Source: Paenibacillus baekrokdamisoli (GTDB taxonomy: Bacteria; Bacillota; Bacilli; Paenibacillales; Paenibacillaceae). Taken from it: a stretch of 64,000 bases of DNA. Below the pieces are notes generated by a model that worked only from the letters and a program-made list of their open reading frames with translations, was not told where the DNA came from and searched no databases. Below are positions 1 to 8,610 of the stretch, piece by piece. Made by a program: the position numbers and the translations under genes. The stretch is from positions 3,472,001-3,536,000 of the forward strand of contig NZ_AP019308.1 in assembly GCF_003945345.1 (NCBI RefSeq), in the 5' to 3' direction. The first letter of the stretch is position 1. Each line of letters starts with the position of its first letter.

Positions 1-2380
1 ATTGTCTAAATTTCACGAAAAATTTTCTTCCATGGGAATCATGAGTATCTATAAGAAGTCTTATCGTGGGATAGGTTTCTAATACGGTAACTGAGTTGTC
101 TACACTAATGATCTGAGAAGCAGATTTATTAAGCTCTACATTAATTTTCTCCTGTTTCTGGGTCGGATCAGCAATGGATAAAAGTAGGTTTTTCCCACTT
201 TCTTGCAGCATCATTGAGGCCGGGGCATCCACATTAATCGTTCCGTATGTTCCGGATGTCCAGAAATTTACTGCCGTCATATTCAGAGTCTGTTCCCGAA
301 CGGCTTGAACATTCGTCGAATTTTCTAATATGACAATATTCGGGTTCTTACTATAGAGAGAAGTCTCTATAGCCGTCTTATTGGGTAACAATACATAGGC
401 ATATTTAACATCTTGCGGTGAAGATCCATGATCAAAGGAAAGACTCAAGTAGGAAGCTTTGATTACCCTGGAAGAGTCTCCACTGTTTAGCTGATTCCAT
501 GAGCCTGATCGCGCCTCTCGCTTCCCTTGTACATTAGCTTCATCAGGAAAAAAGTAACCAATGTTTGATACCGTTCCATTACCTTGAAAATGTGCCCAAT
601 GAACATTTTGGAACGTCTTGTCCCAATTCAGAGAAGAGGACTGCAGAAGACCGTCAACTTTAAGCAGATTAGAGCCATTTGCTATTAATTTTCGGTTATC
701 AATAATCGTCTCTACCTTACGACCAGATCCTTCCGAAATCCCTGCTCCAAGCGCGACAATCTCATCATCGAACATGAACCAAGATTTCTTCCCTAGTAAT
801 GAGCTGTCTTTGGAAGCAACATCCATACCAACTACGCTATATTCACCTAAAACAGTACCACCAACCCAACTTGCTGAGCTAAGGGCTCCTGCATTACGGG
901 TTGTACCATCTGTGGTTGTACCAGGAAGACGATATGGATCTACTGTAGGCCAGAATTCTTCATTATATTGATGCATGTCACTATTATATAAATAAGTCAT
1001 TCCTGCCCCGGTATACCAGCCTCGCAAATTCTCATTGTTGATTCTCTCATAATTGGCAATACGCTCCGAGGTCATACTTATGGCAAAAGCAAAATCCTTT
1101 CTTTGATGCACTGCCCTATCCATAGCGGCGAAGACGATACTCTGATTTTTCTTAGCTACTGGGATGATTAGCTTATCATTTAGCAACTGCTTAATTCGTT
1201 TAATGTGAAACGCATCTAGTCCTGTATAGTAGTTGCTATACTGTCGATCCTCCTGAACAGCTCCTTTTACAATCTGTTTAAGCATCGTGTTCACACCGGC
1301 TGGTGCGAATTCTGACAACCGAAGAATTGCCATATTAATTTCTCTTCCGATATTATTGTCCTGCCAACTCGATCTTGCTATATTCCTGCCTCTAACCATA
1401 TCCATGATTATTCCCTTATACATCAAGGGAGCAAAGGAGTTGAATACCCACTGATAGACATTGGATACATTAAGGTCATTGATCGACCATTCTGAACCAT
1501 TCAGTAAATAAAGCACATCGGCTAAATGATCAAGCAGCACATATCCATACCCGCCTGTATACGCGATATTCGAATGCTGAATAAACGAGCCATCACGATA
1601 AAAGCCATCGCCGACTTCCACATATTCGAAAACTTTGCTTAGTGCGTCTCTACCTCTAACAATCTCGAGGGCATTCTTCTGTAGGATCCCTTTAATAATA
1701 ACAATCATTGCTTTATCTACACGGTTTGCTCCTGTTTCTTCTTGTTTGAAGTCATACTGTATGGTCGGATCTGGGCAAAACTTGTCCACTGCACGCATGT
1801 ACTGAGCAACCTGATTACTGTTTAATTGATCATACATGAGAACAACAATGTCATTCAGCAAGAGAGGAATGCCAATTTGCCAATCCCACCAATTGCTTCT
1901 TGGCGTTGGTACAACACGCTCGTTGTAACGATTCGCGTACATCCAGTCCAAACCACTTACTATACTGTTCTTTAAATTCTGCTGATGATACAAGGCTGTC
2001 CCTTTTGCTGCATAAGCAAGCGCCATACTTCTCAATCTGGAGTATGCTTGATAGATATCACCAGAATATAAAGGATCAGAAGACCATTTTGTAAGATCAG
2101 GCCATAAAGATGCGAGATTGGCTCCCTTGTTCATACGATCCAGATATCCAGTGTATCTCGTATTGCTAACCTCAGAAGCAACTCCTTGATTCCATTGCTT
2201 AAGATCCGGGTCAATCACATTTGTCTGACCTTCCCCGACCAATCTTACAACCCATCGCTGCCTGATCTGGGCATAGTTGTCTGCCCCATCGGCATGCTCA
2301 CTGGACTGCGGCCAAAGAAATCCTCCTAGGAAGCTCATGAGAATAACAACAATCACTTTTTTCTTATTGCTTATAAACAA
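1..2380 (-). CDS. Polysaccharide lyase family 8 (hyaluronate/chondroitin/xanthan lyase type), 3' end outside window
   Basis: Secreted lyase that would cleave a uronic-acid-containing polysaccharide by beta-elimination. Reading the minus strand from TTG at 2378-2380 gives about 793 residues still open at base 1. GGAGG lies 8 nt before this TTG; the first in-frame ATG is 14 codons later and has no such site. The N-terminus is a signal peptide (KKK, then a hydrophobic run ending near residue 22). An alpha/alpha-toroid-like Trp-rich region follows. The PL8 catalytic triad can be placed as Asn219 (GANRVDKA), His269 and Tyr278 (IQHSNIAYTGGYG). As I recall, the 50/9 residue spacing matches hyaluronate and chondroitin AC lyases better than xanthan lyase, so the substrate is open. 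The rest is the beta-sandwich half. It is the last visible gene of the exopolysaccharide cluster and lies 93 bp after the GH39 gene, with a hairpin between. The family call is firm; the substrate is inferred. Confidence 0.9.
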   Translation of the reverse strand, partial: MFISNKKKVIVVILMSFLGGFLWPQSSEHADGADNYAQIRQRWVVRLVGEGQTNVIDPDLKQWNQGVASEVSNTRYTGYLDRMNKGANLASLWPDLTKWSSDPLYSGDIYQAYSRLRSMALAYAAKGTALYHQQNLKNSIVSGLDWMYANRYNERVVPTPRSNWWDWQIGIPLLLNDIVVLMYDQLNSNQVAQYMRAVDKFCPDPTIQYDFKQEETGANRVDKAMIVIIKGILQKNALEIVRGRDALSKVFEYVEVGDGFYRDGSFIQHSNIAYTGGYGYVLLDHLADVLYLLNGSEWSINDLNVSNVYQWVFNSFAPLMYKGIIMDMVRGRNIARSSWQDNNIGREINMAILRLSEFAPAGVNTMLKQIVKGAVQEDRQYSNYYTGLDAFHIKRIKQLLNDKLIIPVAKKNQSIVFAAMDRAVHQRKDFAFAISMTSERIANYERINNENLRGWYTGAGMTYLYNSDMHQYNEEFWPTVDPYRLPGTTTDGTTRNAGALSSASWVGGTVLGEYSVVGMDVASKDSSLLGKKSWFMFDDEIVALGAGISEGSGRKVETIIDNRKLIANGSNLLKVDGLLQSSSLNWDKTFQNVHWAHFQGNGTVSNIGYFFPDEANVQGKREARSGSWNQLNSGDSSRVIKASYLSLSFDHGSSPQDVKYAYVLLPNKTAIETSLYSKNPNIVILENSTNVQAVREQTLNMTAVNFWTSGTYGTINVDAPASMMLQESGKNLLLSIADPTQKQEKINVELNKSASQIISVDNSVTVLETYPTIRLLIDTHDSHGRKFFVKFRQ

Positions 2381-2422
2381 GAAAGTCGCCTCCCTTTAGC
2401 TTGTTCCTTACAAGCTCAGACG

Positions 2423-2452
2423 AATACCCGCTGATTACGAACAGCGGGTATT
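2423..2452. repeat. Intercistronic hairpin between GH39 and PL8 genes
   Basis: An 11-bp perfect stem (AATACCCGCTG at 2423-2433 and CAGCGGGTATT at 2442-2452) with an 8-nt loop lies in the 93-bp gap between the two degradative genes. On the minus strand it is not followed by a T-run. It is therefore more likely an mRNA-stability or partial-termination element than a full terminator. Confidence 0.6.
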
Positions 2453-2472
2453 GCGTTTAGATGTTGACTTGA

Positions 2473-4860
2473 TTACCTTGGAATGAGGGTTACTGTCGGC
2501 TTAACGGAGTAGGAGATTCTAAGTTGATCCTTAGGCGATAACGATAGCGATCCTGAGGTCATCCCCAGATCAAAGAAATTAAAACCATCTCGGCTAAATT
2601 CAATTTTGGTTACCGCCCCACCAGCAACAACCACTTCAACAGAATAACCATTCGTATTGGCTAATAAATATGGGCTGGCGTTGATAGCGGGTACCGTAGG
2701 GCTGATATCATTCCGAGGTACAGTGAGTTTAATGAAATCAGGCTGAGCATAAGTCACCGTCTGGTTAGTTTGTGTCACAGCAGTCTGCGCATTCAATTCA
2801 AATTGTGTAGAGCTTCTACGCAGTGACACCGTATAAACGGTCGTATCACTCCCGATCATAATCCGGTTATTCACACGAATAGCATCAGGGCTACTTATAG
2901 TAAGAATGGCTGCTCCCGCTTGGATAGTTCCCATAACATTGTTAATGGTACCTAATGTACCCGAGACAGAGCAGATCCAACTGTAGCCTTCCATACGTGT
3001 TGTATCCGGATTAGTAAAGATAATCTGATCCCCTTTACCGAATGAACCTGATTTAGGAGCTGTTTGCAAATAAAATATTCGGCTTGGTGATTCCTGAGGA
3101 TTCACCTGAGTGATCTGTCTCAACCAAATGCCGGCGACATGAATAGGTTTGTTTTGTCCGCTCGCAGCCCGGTTTATCAGGCCGAATTGAACTATACTGC
3201 CGCTTGGAGCCATTTGATTAACCAGATCGTATAGGAATACAGATTTCTTGATAGCGAATTCATTCTGGACATTTAGATTAATACCCGAACCCGTTTCATC
3301 ATTCTGATCGGTGTTGGAAGATGCACCCCAGCTTTGTTCCAGCAAAGTCCCTCTTGACCCTACCTCGATTCGAAGCATCCACTCCCCGTCCATACTCACA
3401 GCAGGCAGTTTATAGAGAATTGCCATTTCATATCTTGCTCCCGGTAATAAACCGTTATTGATTGCCTGCCGCAGTCCCTGATATTGAGTAGTAGGTGCCA
3501 AAGTAATCGGATTGTAACCCAAGGGAACATCCGTACCTGCATAAGCGGTAGTCGGCATTGCGCCTGCACTCCAGCTGCTTGGCACATTTGTTCCGTCGAA
3601 GTACAATTTAAAATCAGAATTATAGGCAAGCGATGGTAACGAATTGTTGTCATCCATTTCCTTAAAGGTTGGTAATAACCGATTCATTTGTACAGAATCA
3701 AGAAGTACAGGCATCTTGTCGACATAAAATGTAGGAACTCCAGAGATAACATCTCCATTTGCCCGAGTGATGTTCACAATTGCCCAATCAGCTGGAACAT
3801 TAATACCATAGATCTTCTCTAGATCTGTTGTCCACACACAGTAACCTTTGTGGTCATCTTTGGTAAAGGTTATTGAATGCATGCCTTCGTCGGTTATCTC
3901 GTAATTGTTCATAACGGCGCCGTCAAACCAGCCTACCATCCGTTTATAAGCGTATCCCACAAGCGATAAACTTTTGTTATCCGGCGTCAACAGCCTGATA
4001 CTGGACCACATACTGTCCATTCCATAGAAAAAGCATCTCTCAATCCCAGCTACCCAGTTGCTTAAAAACATGCGAAACAAGTAAGACGTAGCTAAATCAT
4101 CAGGCATAATCGGTGTAGCATCGTTGTTTGCACCACTAGGATAATAGATTCCTTGATAATAAAAGTTATTCCAGCTACTCTCCGTATTCCAAATTGGCAA
4201 ATGACCAATTTGATGATTCGCAGCTACTTTGCGGTAGCTCTGAGTAAGTGATATCATCCGTTCCGGTTGACTCGGATAACAATAAAGATGAACAGCGATG
4301 ATATCTATGAAGAATTTACCACCTGCTGCCAAAAACGCATCAAACCCTTGATAACCCTCAAGTCCCGTATAACATGGACTTAATACTTTTGCTGTCGAGT
4401 CACTTTGATGAATAATAGCAGAAGCTTCCTTTGTCAGCTGAACAAGCCCCTGAATCGTTCCTGCATAGAACATAGCCAGGTTAGGTTCATTCCAGATCTC
4501 GTAATACTTAATTTTACCGCGATATCGCTTTGTAACCGCTGTGACATAATCTTTCCAATCTTTAATATTATTCGGTGGATAGGGGTTGTAATGCGAGCTC
4601 TGACTCGGCACTTTAGGTGTCGTAGCCCAGAGTGGCGGCTGTCCAAGTGTGTACACAATTTCATTGCCATTCGTGACCGCTTGCTGGACAAATTGATCTA
4701 ATCTTGTCCAATCGAACTTTCCTTTCTGCGTTTCAATATCCCTCCATGTTGTTCCAGTATCCCAAAGACGAATACTTCCATACCCGACTGGTTTGTCATT
4801 CTCAATATTTTGAAGATGCATGCCAAAAAAACTTGAATTAATTCCATTTACAGCATCCAT
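2473..4860 (-). CDS. GH39-like glycoside hydrolase with C-terminal beta-rich domains
   Basis: A 795-residue protein. Residues 1-370 form a clan-A TIM barrel: the acid/base Glu125 sits in YYEIWNEPN and the likely nucleophile Glu227 in PIWNTESSW, a GH39-type (beta-xylosidase/alpha-iduronidase) arrangement. From about residue 420 there are beta-sandwich-like segments. The last 200 residues (IMIGSDTTVYTV, GAAILTISSPDAIRVNN) resemble beta-rich repeats of cell-surface or phage-tail proteins. The ATG at 4860 follows GAGAGGAG, and no in-frame start upstream would add a signal peptide, so its export is unexplained. It lies downstream of the WecG-like gene in the same transcription unit and upstream of the PL8 lyase. 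Since the cluster also makes UDP-xylose, a role in trimming xylosidic linkages is plausible but inferred. The exact GH family should be treated as probable. Confidence 0.75.
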   Translation of the reverse strand: MDAVNGINSSFFGMHLQNIENDKPVGYGSIRLWDTGTTWRDIETQKGKFDWTRLDQFVQQAVTNGNEIVYTLGQPPLWATTPKVPSQSSHYNPYPPNNIKDWKDYVTAVTKRYRGKIKYYEIWNEPNLAMFYAGTIQGLVQLTKEASAIIHQSDSTAKVLSPCYTGLEGYQGFDAFLAAGGKFFIDIIAVHLYCYPSQPERMISLTQSYRKVAANHQIGHLPIWNTESSWNNFYYQGIYYPSGANNDATPIMPDDLATSYLFRMFLSNWVAGIERCFFYGMDSMWSSIRLLTPDNKSLSLVGYAYKRMVGWFDGAVMNNYEITDEGMHSITFTKDDHKGYCVWTTDLEKIYGINVPADWAIVNITRANGDVISGVPTFYVDKMPVLLDSVQMNRLLPTFKEMDDNNSLPSLAYNSDFKLYFDGTNVPSSWSAGAMPTTAYAGTDVPLGYNPITLAPTTQYQGLRQAINNGLLPGARYEMAILYKLPAVSMDGEWMLRIEVGSRGTLLEQSWGASSNTDQNDETGSGINLNVQNEFAIKKSVFLYDLVNQMAPSGSIVQFGLINRAASGQNKPIHVAGIWLRQITQVNPQESPSRIFYLQTAPKSGSFGKGDQIIFTNPDTTRMEGYSWICSVSGTLGTINNVMGTIQAGAAILTISSPDAIRVNNRIMIGSDTTVYTVSLRRSSTQFELNAQTAVTQTNQTVTYAQPDFIKLTVPRNDISPTVPAINASPYLLANTNGYSVEVVVAGGAVTKIEFSRDGFNFFDLGMTSGSLSLSPKDQLRISYSVKPTVTLIPR

Positions 4861-4966
4861 ATAATGTAACTCCTCTCCACTTGATAAATTCTCCTCACCT
4901 CCTCTTCTATTAAGGAGATGGTAGTAGTTTATCTATATGGCGAAAGTTCATTTTTGGCAATGTTGA

Positions 4967-5785
4967 TTAGCCGTAGGATTCTTCTTTTTCTTGATAATTG
5001 GGCATAACAGCGGGTAACGTTCGGATATGCATCGCTTGTGCTAGCAGATACAGGCTATAAAGAGGATTTAAAAACAAATAGCGTCTCCATAATCGTCGTG
5101 GCTCTTGAATAAGACGGAACACCCATTCTAAACCTCGTTTTTGCATCCACCCTGGTGCTTGCGGAAGAATTCCCGCATGGAAGTCAAATGCCGCTCCTAC
5201 TGCAAGCAAAGGCATAGAAAGTGATTGTCGATATTCATAGGCCCAGACTTCCTGTCTTGGACATCCTAATCCTACGAATACCACTTGGGCACCGCTTTGC
5301 TTTATCCTTTGCACAACTGCTTCCTTTTCCTCATGCGTCAGTTTACGAAACTTAGAGGGCTCCTTGCCCACAATTTGAATACCAGGGTATTTCTGCTGCA
5401 AAACTCTTTCAAACTTTTCGATGGTATCCATCTTGCTTCCATATAAATAGATTGGAATACTATTAGCAGCCGATGCTTCTGCAACACGAAGAGTTAACTC
5501 AGGACCATAAACCCGATCAGGAAGTTTAATGCCATACACAAGCCTAAGCCCCCATCTTACAGGTTGACCATCAGGGACGACCAAATCAAGACCATTCAAT
5601 CGACGTTGATGAATGCGATCAAGAAAGCCCGTCATAACTCCATGTACAGCAAGTGCTGAGACTGCATAAGGTTTTTTATTCCTAGCATGCGTAATGATCT
5701 GCTCCACTGCATAGCTGTAGTCGACTGCATCAATATTTACACCCAAAATGGGAAATTTGCCTCTGTTCAATGGGGGACGGTTCAT
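4967..5785 (-). CDS. WecG/TagA/CpsF-family (GT26) glycosyltransferase
   Basis: Membrane-associated transferase that adds a sugar, often ManNAc or a related residue, to an undecaprenyl-linked glycan. The 272-residue protein has the family landmarks: [16 protein letters not shown] at the N-terminus, [17 protein letters not shown], the GSK segment, and [19 protein letters not shown] with a basic C-terminus ([19 protein letters not shown]). I choose ATG at 5785. It overlaps the stop of the epimerase gene as ATGA and has GGAG 9 nt upstream. A GTG start at 5800 would lie inside the upstream gene with no ribosome site. Tight coupling implies co-translation with the epimerase-like gene. Confidence 0.9.
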   Translation of the reverse strand: MNRPPLNRGKFPILGVNIDAVDYSYAVEQIITHARNKKPYAVSALAVHGVMTGFLDRIHQRRLNGLDLVVPDGQPVRWGLRLVYGIKLPDRVYGPELTLRVAEASAANSIPIYLYGSKMDTIEKFERVLQQKYPGIQIVGKEPSKFRKLTHEEKEAVVQRIKQSGAQVVFVGLGCPRQEVWAYEYRQSLSMPLLAVGAAFDFHAGILPQAPGWMQKRGLEWVFRLIQEPRRLWRRYLFLNPLYSLYLLAQAMHIRTLPAVMPNYQEKEESYG

Positions 5786-6858
5786 TTGGCAACACTCCAC
5801 CGTGCTTGATTGGCTTGAACGATCTCTTCCATGATGGCTTTAACATCAAACCGGATGTTCCATTCCGGGTAATGCGTGCGGAATTTAGTTAAGCCGCTGA
5901 CATACCAGATATGGTCACCAGCACGAAATTCGTCGGTATAAGTGACTTCCATCTTCCTATCCGTAATCTGCTCAGCAAACGCAATGGCTTCAAGCATGGA
6001 AATATTGGATGTAGGTCCACCGCCCAAGTTATACACTTCTCCACCTCTGCGAGGATTCGAGAAGAAGGTGTGAAAGGCTGCTATGACATCGTTGCAATGA
6101 ATAACGTCACGAACCTGTTTTCCTTTGTAGCCAAAGATGGTGTAAGGCGCACTTGTCATTGCACATTTCATGAGATAATTAATGAAGCCATGAAGCTGAA
6201 CACCTGATTGCCTTGGACCACTCAATACGCCGCCCCGAAAACATACGGTTTTGAAATTAAAATACCGACCATACTCCTGTACAAGAATATCAGCTGACAG
6301 CTTCGATGCCCCGAACAAGGAGTGCATATTCTGATCAACGCTTAAATCCTCAGTGATACCATCTTTATAAGCATGTTCCTCTGCAATCTCGTATCGCGTT
6401 TCCCGCTCTACAAGAGGTAACCGGTTAGGACTGTCACCATAAACTTTATTAGTGGAAGTGAAAATGAATACAGCTTCTGGACAATGCTGCCGCGTAGCCT
6501 CAAGCATATGAAGCGTTCCGTTGGCATTGATCCCAAAATCCATTAATGGATCTCTAGCTGCCCAATCATGTGAAGGTTGTGCAGCAGTGTGAATAATCAG
6601 CTCTATATCCGTTCCATAGATCTGAAAAATCTTGCATATGGCATCGAAGTCCCTAATATCGACATCATGATGCTCATATTTACTACCAAATGAGCTTTCG
6701 AGTCTCTGCCGATTCCAATGTGTGGAACCCTCTTCACCAAAAAAAGTCTGTCGCATGTTATTATCGATACCAACAACCTTGTAGCCTAGTCCTGCATAGA
6801 AATCAACAGCTTCCGACCCAATTAATCCTGCAGATCCTGTGACAATAACAACTGACAT
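5782..6858 (-). CDS. NAD-dependent epimerase, CDP-paratose 2-epimerase (tyvelose epimerase) subfamily
   Basis: Extended short-chain dehydrogenase/reductase of 358 residues, expected to act on a nucleotide sugar in the cytoplasm. The N-terminal Rossmann motif is GSAGLIGS, followed by the subfamily hallmark [17 protein letters not shown]. The usual catalytic YxxxK is replaced by FxxxK ([12 protein letters not shown], around residues 180-192). I recall this substitution in other members of this branch, so it may not mean inactivity, but it leaves the reaction uncertain. The start ATG follows GAGGA, 6 nt upstream. It lies 25 bp downstream of the acyltransferase gene and overlaps the WecG-like gene by 4 bp. 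It probably supplies a modified sugar to the polymer. Confidence 0.8.
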   Translation of the reverse strand: MSVVIVTGSAGLIGSEAVDFYAGLGYKVVGIDNNMRQTFFGEEGSTHWNRQRLESSFGSKYEHHDVDIRDFDAICKIFQIYGTDIELIIHTAAQPSHDWAARDPLMDFGINANGTLHMLEATRQHCPEAVFIFTSTNKVYGDSPNRLPLVERETRYEIAEEHAYKDGITEDLSVDQNMHSLFGASKLSADILVQEYGRYFNFKTVCFRGGVLSGPRQSGVQLHGFINYLMKCAMTSAPYTIFGYKGKQVRDVIHCNDVIAAFHTFFSNPRRGGEVYNLGGGPTSNISMLEAIAFAEQITDRKMEVTYTDEFRAGDHIWYVSGLTKFRTHYPEWNIRFDVKAIMEEIVQANQARWSVAK

Positions 6859-6883
6859 ATGTGTTCCTCATCTCCGATTGATC

Positions 6884-7447
6884 TTATTTATTCCCTGCTA
6901 AAGTTAGTTCCTTGCTATATAGCATCGCTTCATGTTCGACCACTGCTTCTTCCGTGAACCTGCGAGTAATCTTCTTAGCAGGGTTGCCTCCGACTATCGT
7001 GTAGGGCTCAACATCCTTCGTCACAACCGACCCAGCTGCTATAATAGCTCCTCTGCCAATACATAGGCCGGAGAGGACAATAGCACCGAAACCGATCCAG
7101 ACATCATCACCAATATGAATGTTAAGCCCTTTACCCGGTCCCTCGTAATCCTCCTCGCCGATCCACGGCGCTTGTCTTATTGCGCGGCCAATTACTGCAT
7201 AATCATGGTCGTACCTGCCTATTAATCCGACCTGATTAGCGATCATGACATTATTGCCGATGCTACCGTCACACTCCAGTGTGCAGCGCTTACCAATGTA
7301 GACGTTATTCCCGACAGTCAATCGGTTCGGTGCCCAAAGTGTAGAACCGATCCCAATGTGTACATCTCTTCCTAATTCGACACCAGAACGCACTGCATAT
7401 CGATTAAGTAATTTCAGTAACCACTTTTTCCCTGCGAAGTTCAGCAT
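6884..7447 (-). CDS. Left-handed beta-helix (hexapeptide) acyltransferase
   Basis: A 187-residue O-acetyltransferase of the NodL/WbbJ type, likely acetylating a polymer sugar from acetyl-CoA. After a short basic helix (KKWLLKLLNRYAV) come hexapeptide repeats (VELGRDVHIGIGSTL, LTVGNNVYIGKRCTLECDGSIGNNVMI) and the conserved end IGDDVWIGFGAIVLSGLCIGRGAIIAAGSVVTKDVEPYTIVGGNPAKKI. The His-Asp of RYDHDYAV lies in the usual substrate loop. I set the start at the ATG (7445-7447) overlapping the stop of the upstream glycosyltransferase. A longer reading to 7549 exists but would only be the other frame of that gene. It is co-translated with the upstream transferase. Confidence 0.9.
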   Translation of the reverse strand: MLNFAGKKWLLKLLNRYAVRSGVELGRDVHIGIGSTLWAPNRLTVGNNVYIGKRCTLECDGSIGNNVMIANQVGLIGRYDHDYAVIGRAIRQAPWIGEEDYEGPGKGLNIHIGDDVWIGFGAIVLSGLCIGRGAIIAAGSVVTKDVEPYTIVGGNPAKKITRRFTEEAVVEHEAMLYSKELTLAGNK

Positions 7448-8610
7448 ACTTCTACCCGAGCTCCCTCTACTCCCATGGCTAATAGAACGCCCTGGGCGAA
7501 CCGATCCGCCATTTCTTCTACCGTGTAAACACTTCCAGTTTCTAGACAAGCCTTTACGAGCTTGGCATGCTTTACATCGTTCTGAAGCAGCTTGATCACC
7601 GTATCGGCATATTGCACAATGTCTTCAGCATCCTTACATATGACCCCGTTATAATCATTGACCAAGTATTCTATTTCCGGACTATGATAAGGAACTTCCG
7701 TAGTCACAATGGGTACACCTAGCGCGAATGTATCCAAAATGGCTAGCCCAACCAATCCCGGCATCAGAAACAGCTTGGATATTTCAAAATAAGGAACTTT
7801 AGCCGCATCAAATTTGGGTCCAACATAGTGAATCCAGTCATCCTTTGCCGCAGCTTCCTTCACAAGATTATCTTCCGATCCCGCTCCAATAAATATCATA
7901 TGAAAATCAGGCACCTGTTTGCGAATCAGTTTACATGCCTCCAATAAGAACGGCAGCCGTTTCTCCTCATACATGCCACCTGCGTAGATGCAAATCTGAT
8001 TACTGTTAATACCCAACTCCAGTTTAAGCTGATCGAGTTCAGATGGTCCAAGAGCGGCACTAATATCTGTTAGTTGCTTGGTATCGATAGCATTTTGCAC
8101 AATCGTAATTTTTTCTTCTGGGAAACCAATTTCCCGAACTACATCGGCACTGGTCTGGTTATATGAGAACCACCAATGTACCCTTCTTGATAGGAACCGT
8201 TTAACATTCTCACCTAACGAGCTTGCTGTGTGACCTTGAAAGTTTTTCCCATGGCCCCAGAATGCCATTTTACGTCTCCCGGCAAGATGAGCCGCGAACA
8301 GGTAATAGTTGACCAGCAATTTACTAGCTTGCTCGACAATGACAAGATCTGATTTCTTTAATAGTTTAATACAAGGCTGCCAGTAGAGTTCACGATTACC
8401 CACTCTAATGATGTGATTGGTGATTTTGTGAGCCCATGGTAAATCAACAGTATCTTTCTTAGCTGCATCCTTAATGCCTGGCTGTCCATAGATGAGATTT
8501 AACTCAACGCCATGCTGATCCAGACGCTCCTTAAGCAATTCAAAAAATTTACGCCGATATTGAGGCAGTGTTTTATAGATAATAGTTACCTGATATTTCT
8601 TGACTTCCAT
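7441..8610 (-). CDS. Glycosyltransferase, GT4-like (GT-B)
   Basis: A 389-residue retaining-type glycosyltransferase of the GT-B fold. An N-terminal acceptor domain (YKTLPQYRRKFFELLKERL) is followed by a C-terminal donor-binding domain from about residue 190. That domain contains ICIYAGGMYEEKRLPFLLEACKLI and FMPGLVGLAILDTFALGVPIVTTEVPYHSPEIEYL, where an Ala replaces the usual first Glu of the EX7E motif. ATG at 8610 has AAGGA 9 nt upstream and lies inside the 3' end of the asparagine-synthase-like gene (38-bp overlap), so the two are translationally coupled. It likely adds one sugar to the lipid-linked repeat unit. The sugar is not predictable from sequence. Confidence 0.88.
   Translation of the reverse strand: MEVKKYQVTIIYKTLPQYRRKFFELLKERLDQHGVELNLIYGQPGIKDAAKKDTVDLPWAHKITNHIIRVGNRELYWQPCIKLLKKSDLVIVEQASKLLVNYYLFAAHLAGRRKMAFWGHGKNFQGHTASSLGENVKRFLSRRVHWWFSYNQTSADVVREIGFPEEKITIVQNAIDTKQLTDISAALGPSELDQLKLELGINSNQICIYAGGMYEEKRLPFLLEACKLIRKQVPDFHMIFIGAGSEDNLVKEAAAKDDWIHYVGPKFDAAKVPYFEISKLFLMPGLVGLAILDTFALGVPIVTTEVPYHSPEIEYLVNDYNGVICKDAEDIVQYADTVIKLLQNDVKHAKLVKACLETGSVYTVEEMADRFAQGVLLAMGVEGARVEVC

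Noticed and set aside
7448-7549. N-terminal extension of the acyltransferase
   Set aside because: It reads through another frame of the upstream glycosyltransferase; the ATG at 7447 overlapping the stop is the normal coupled start.
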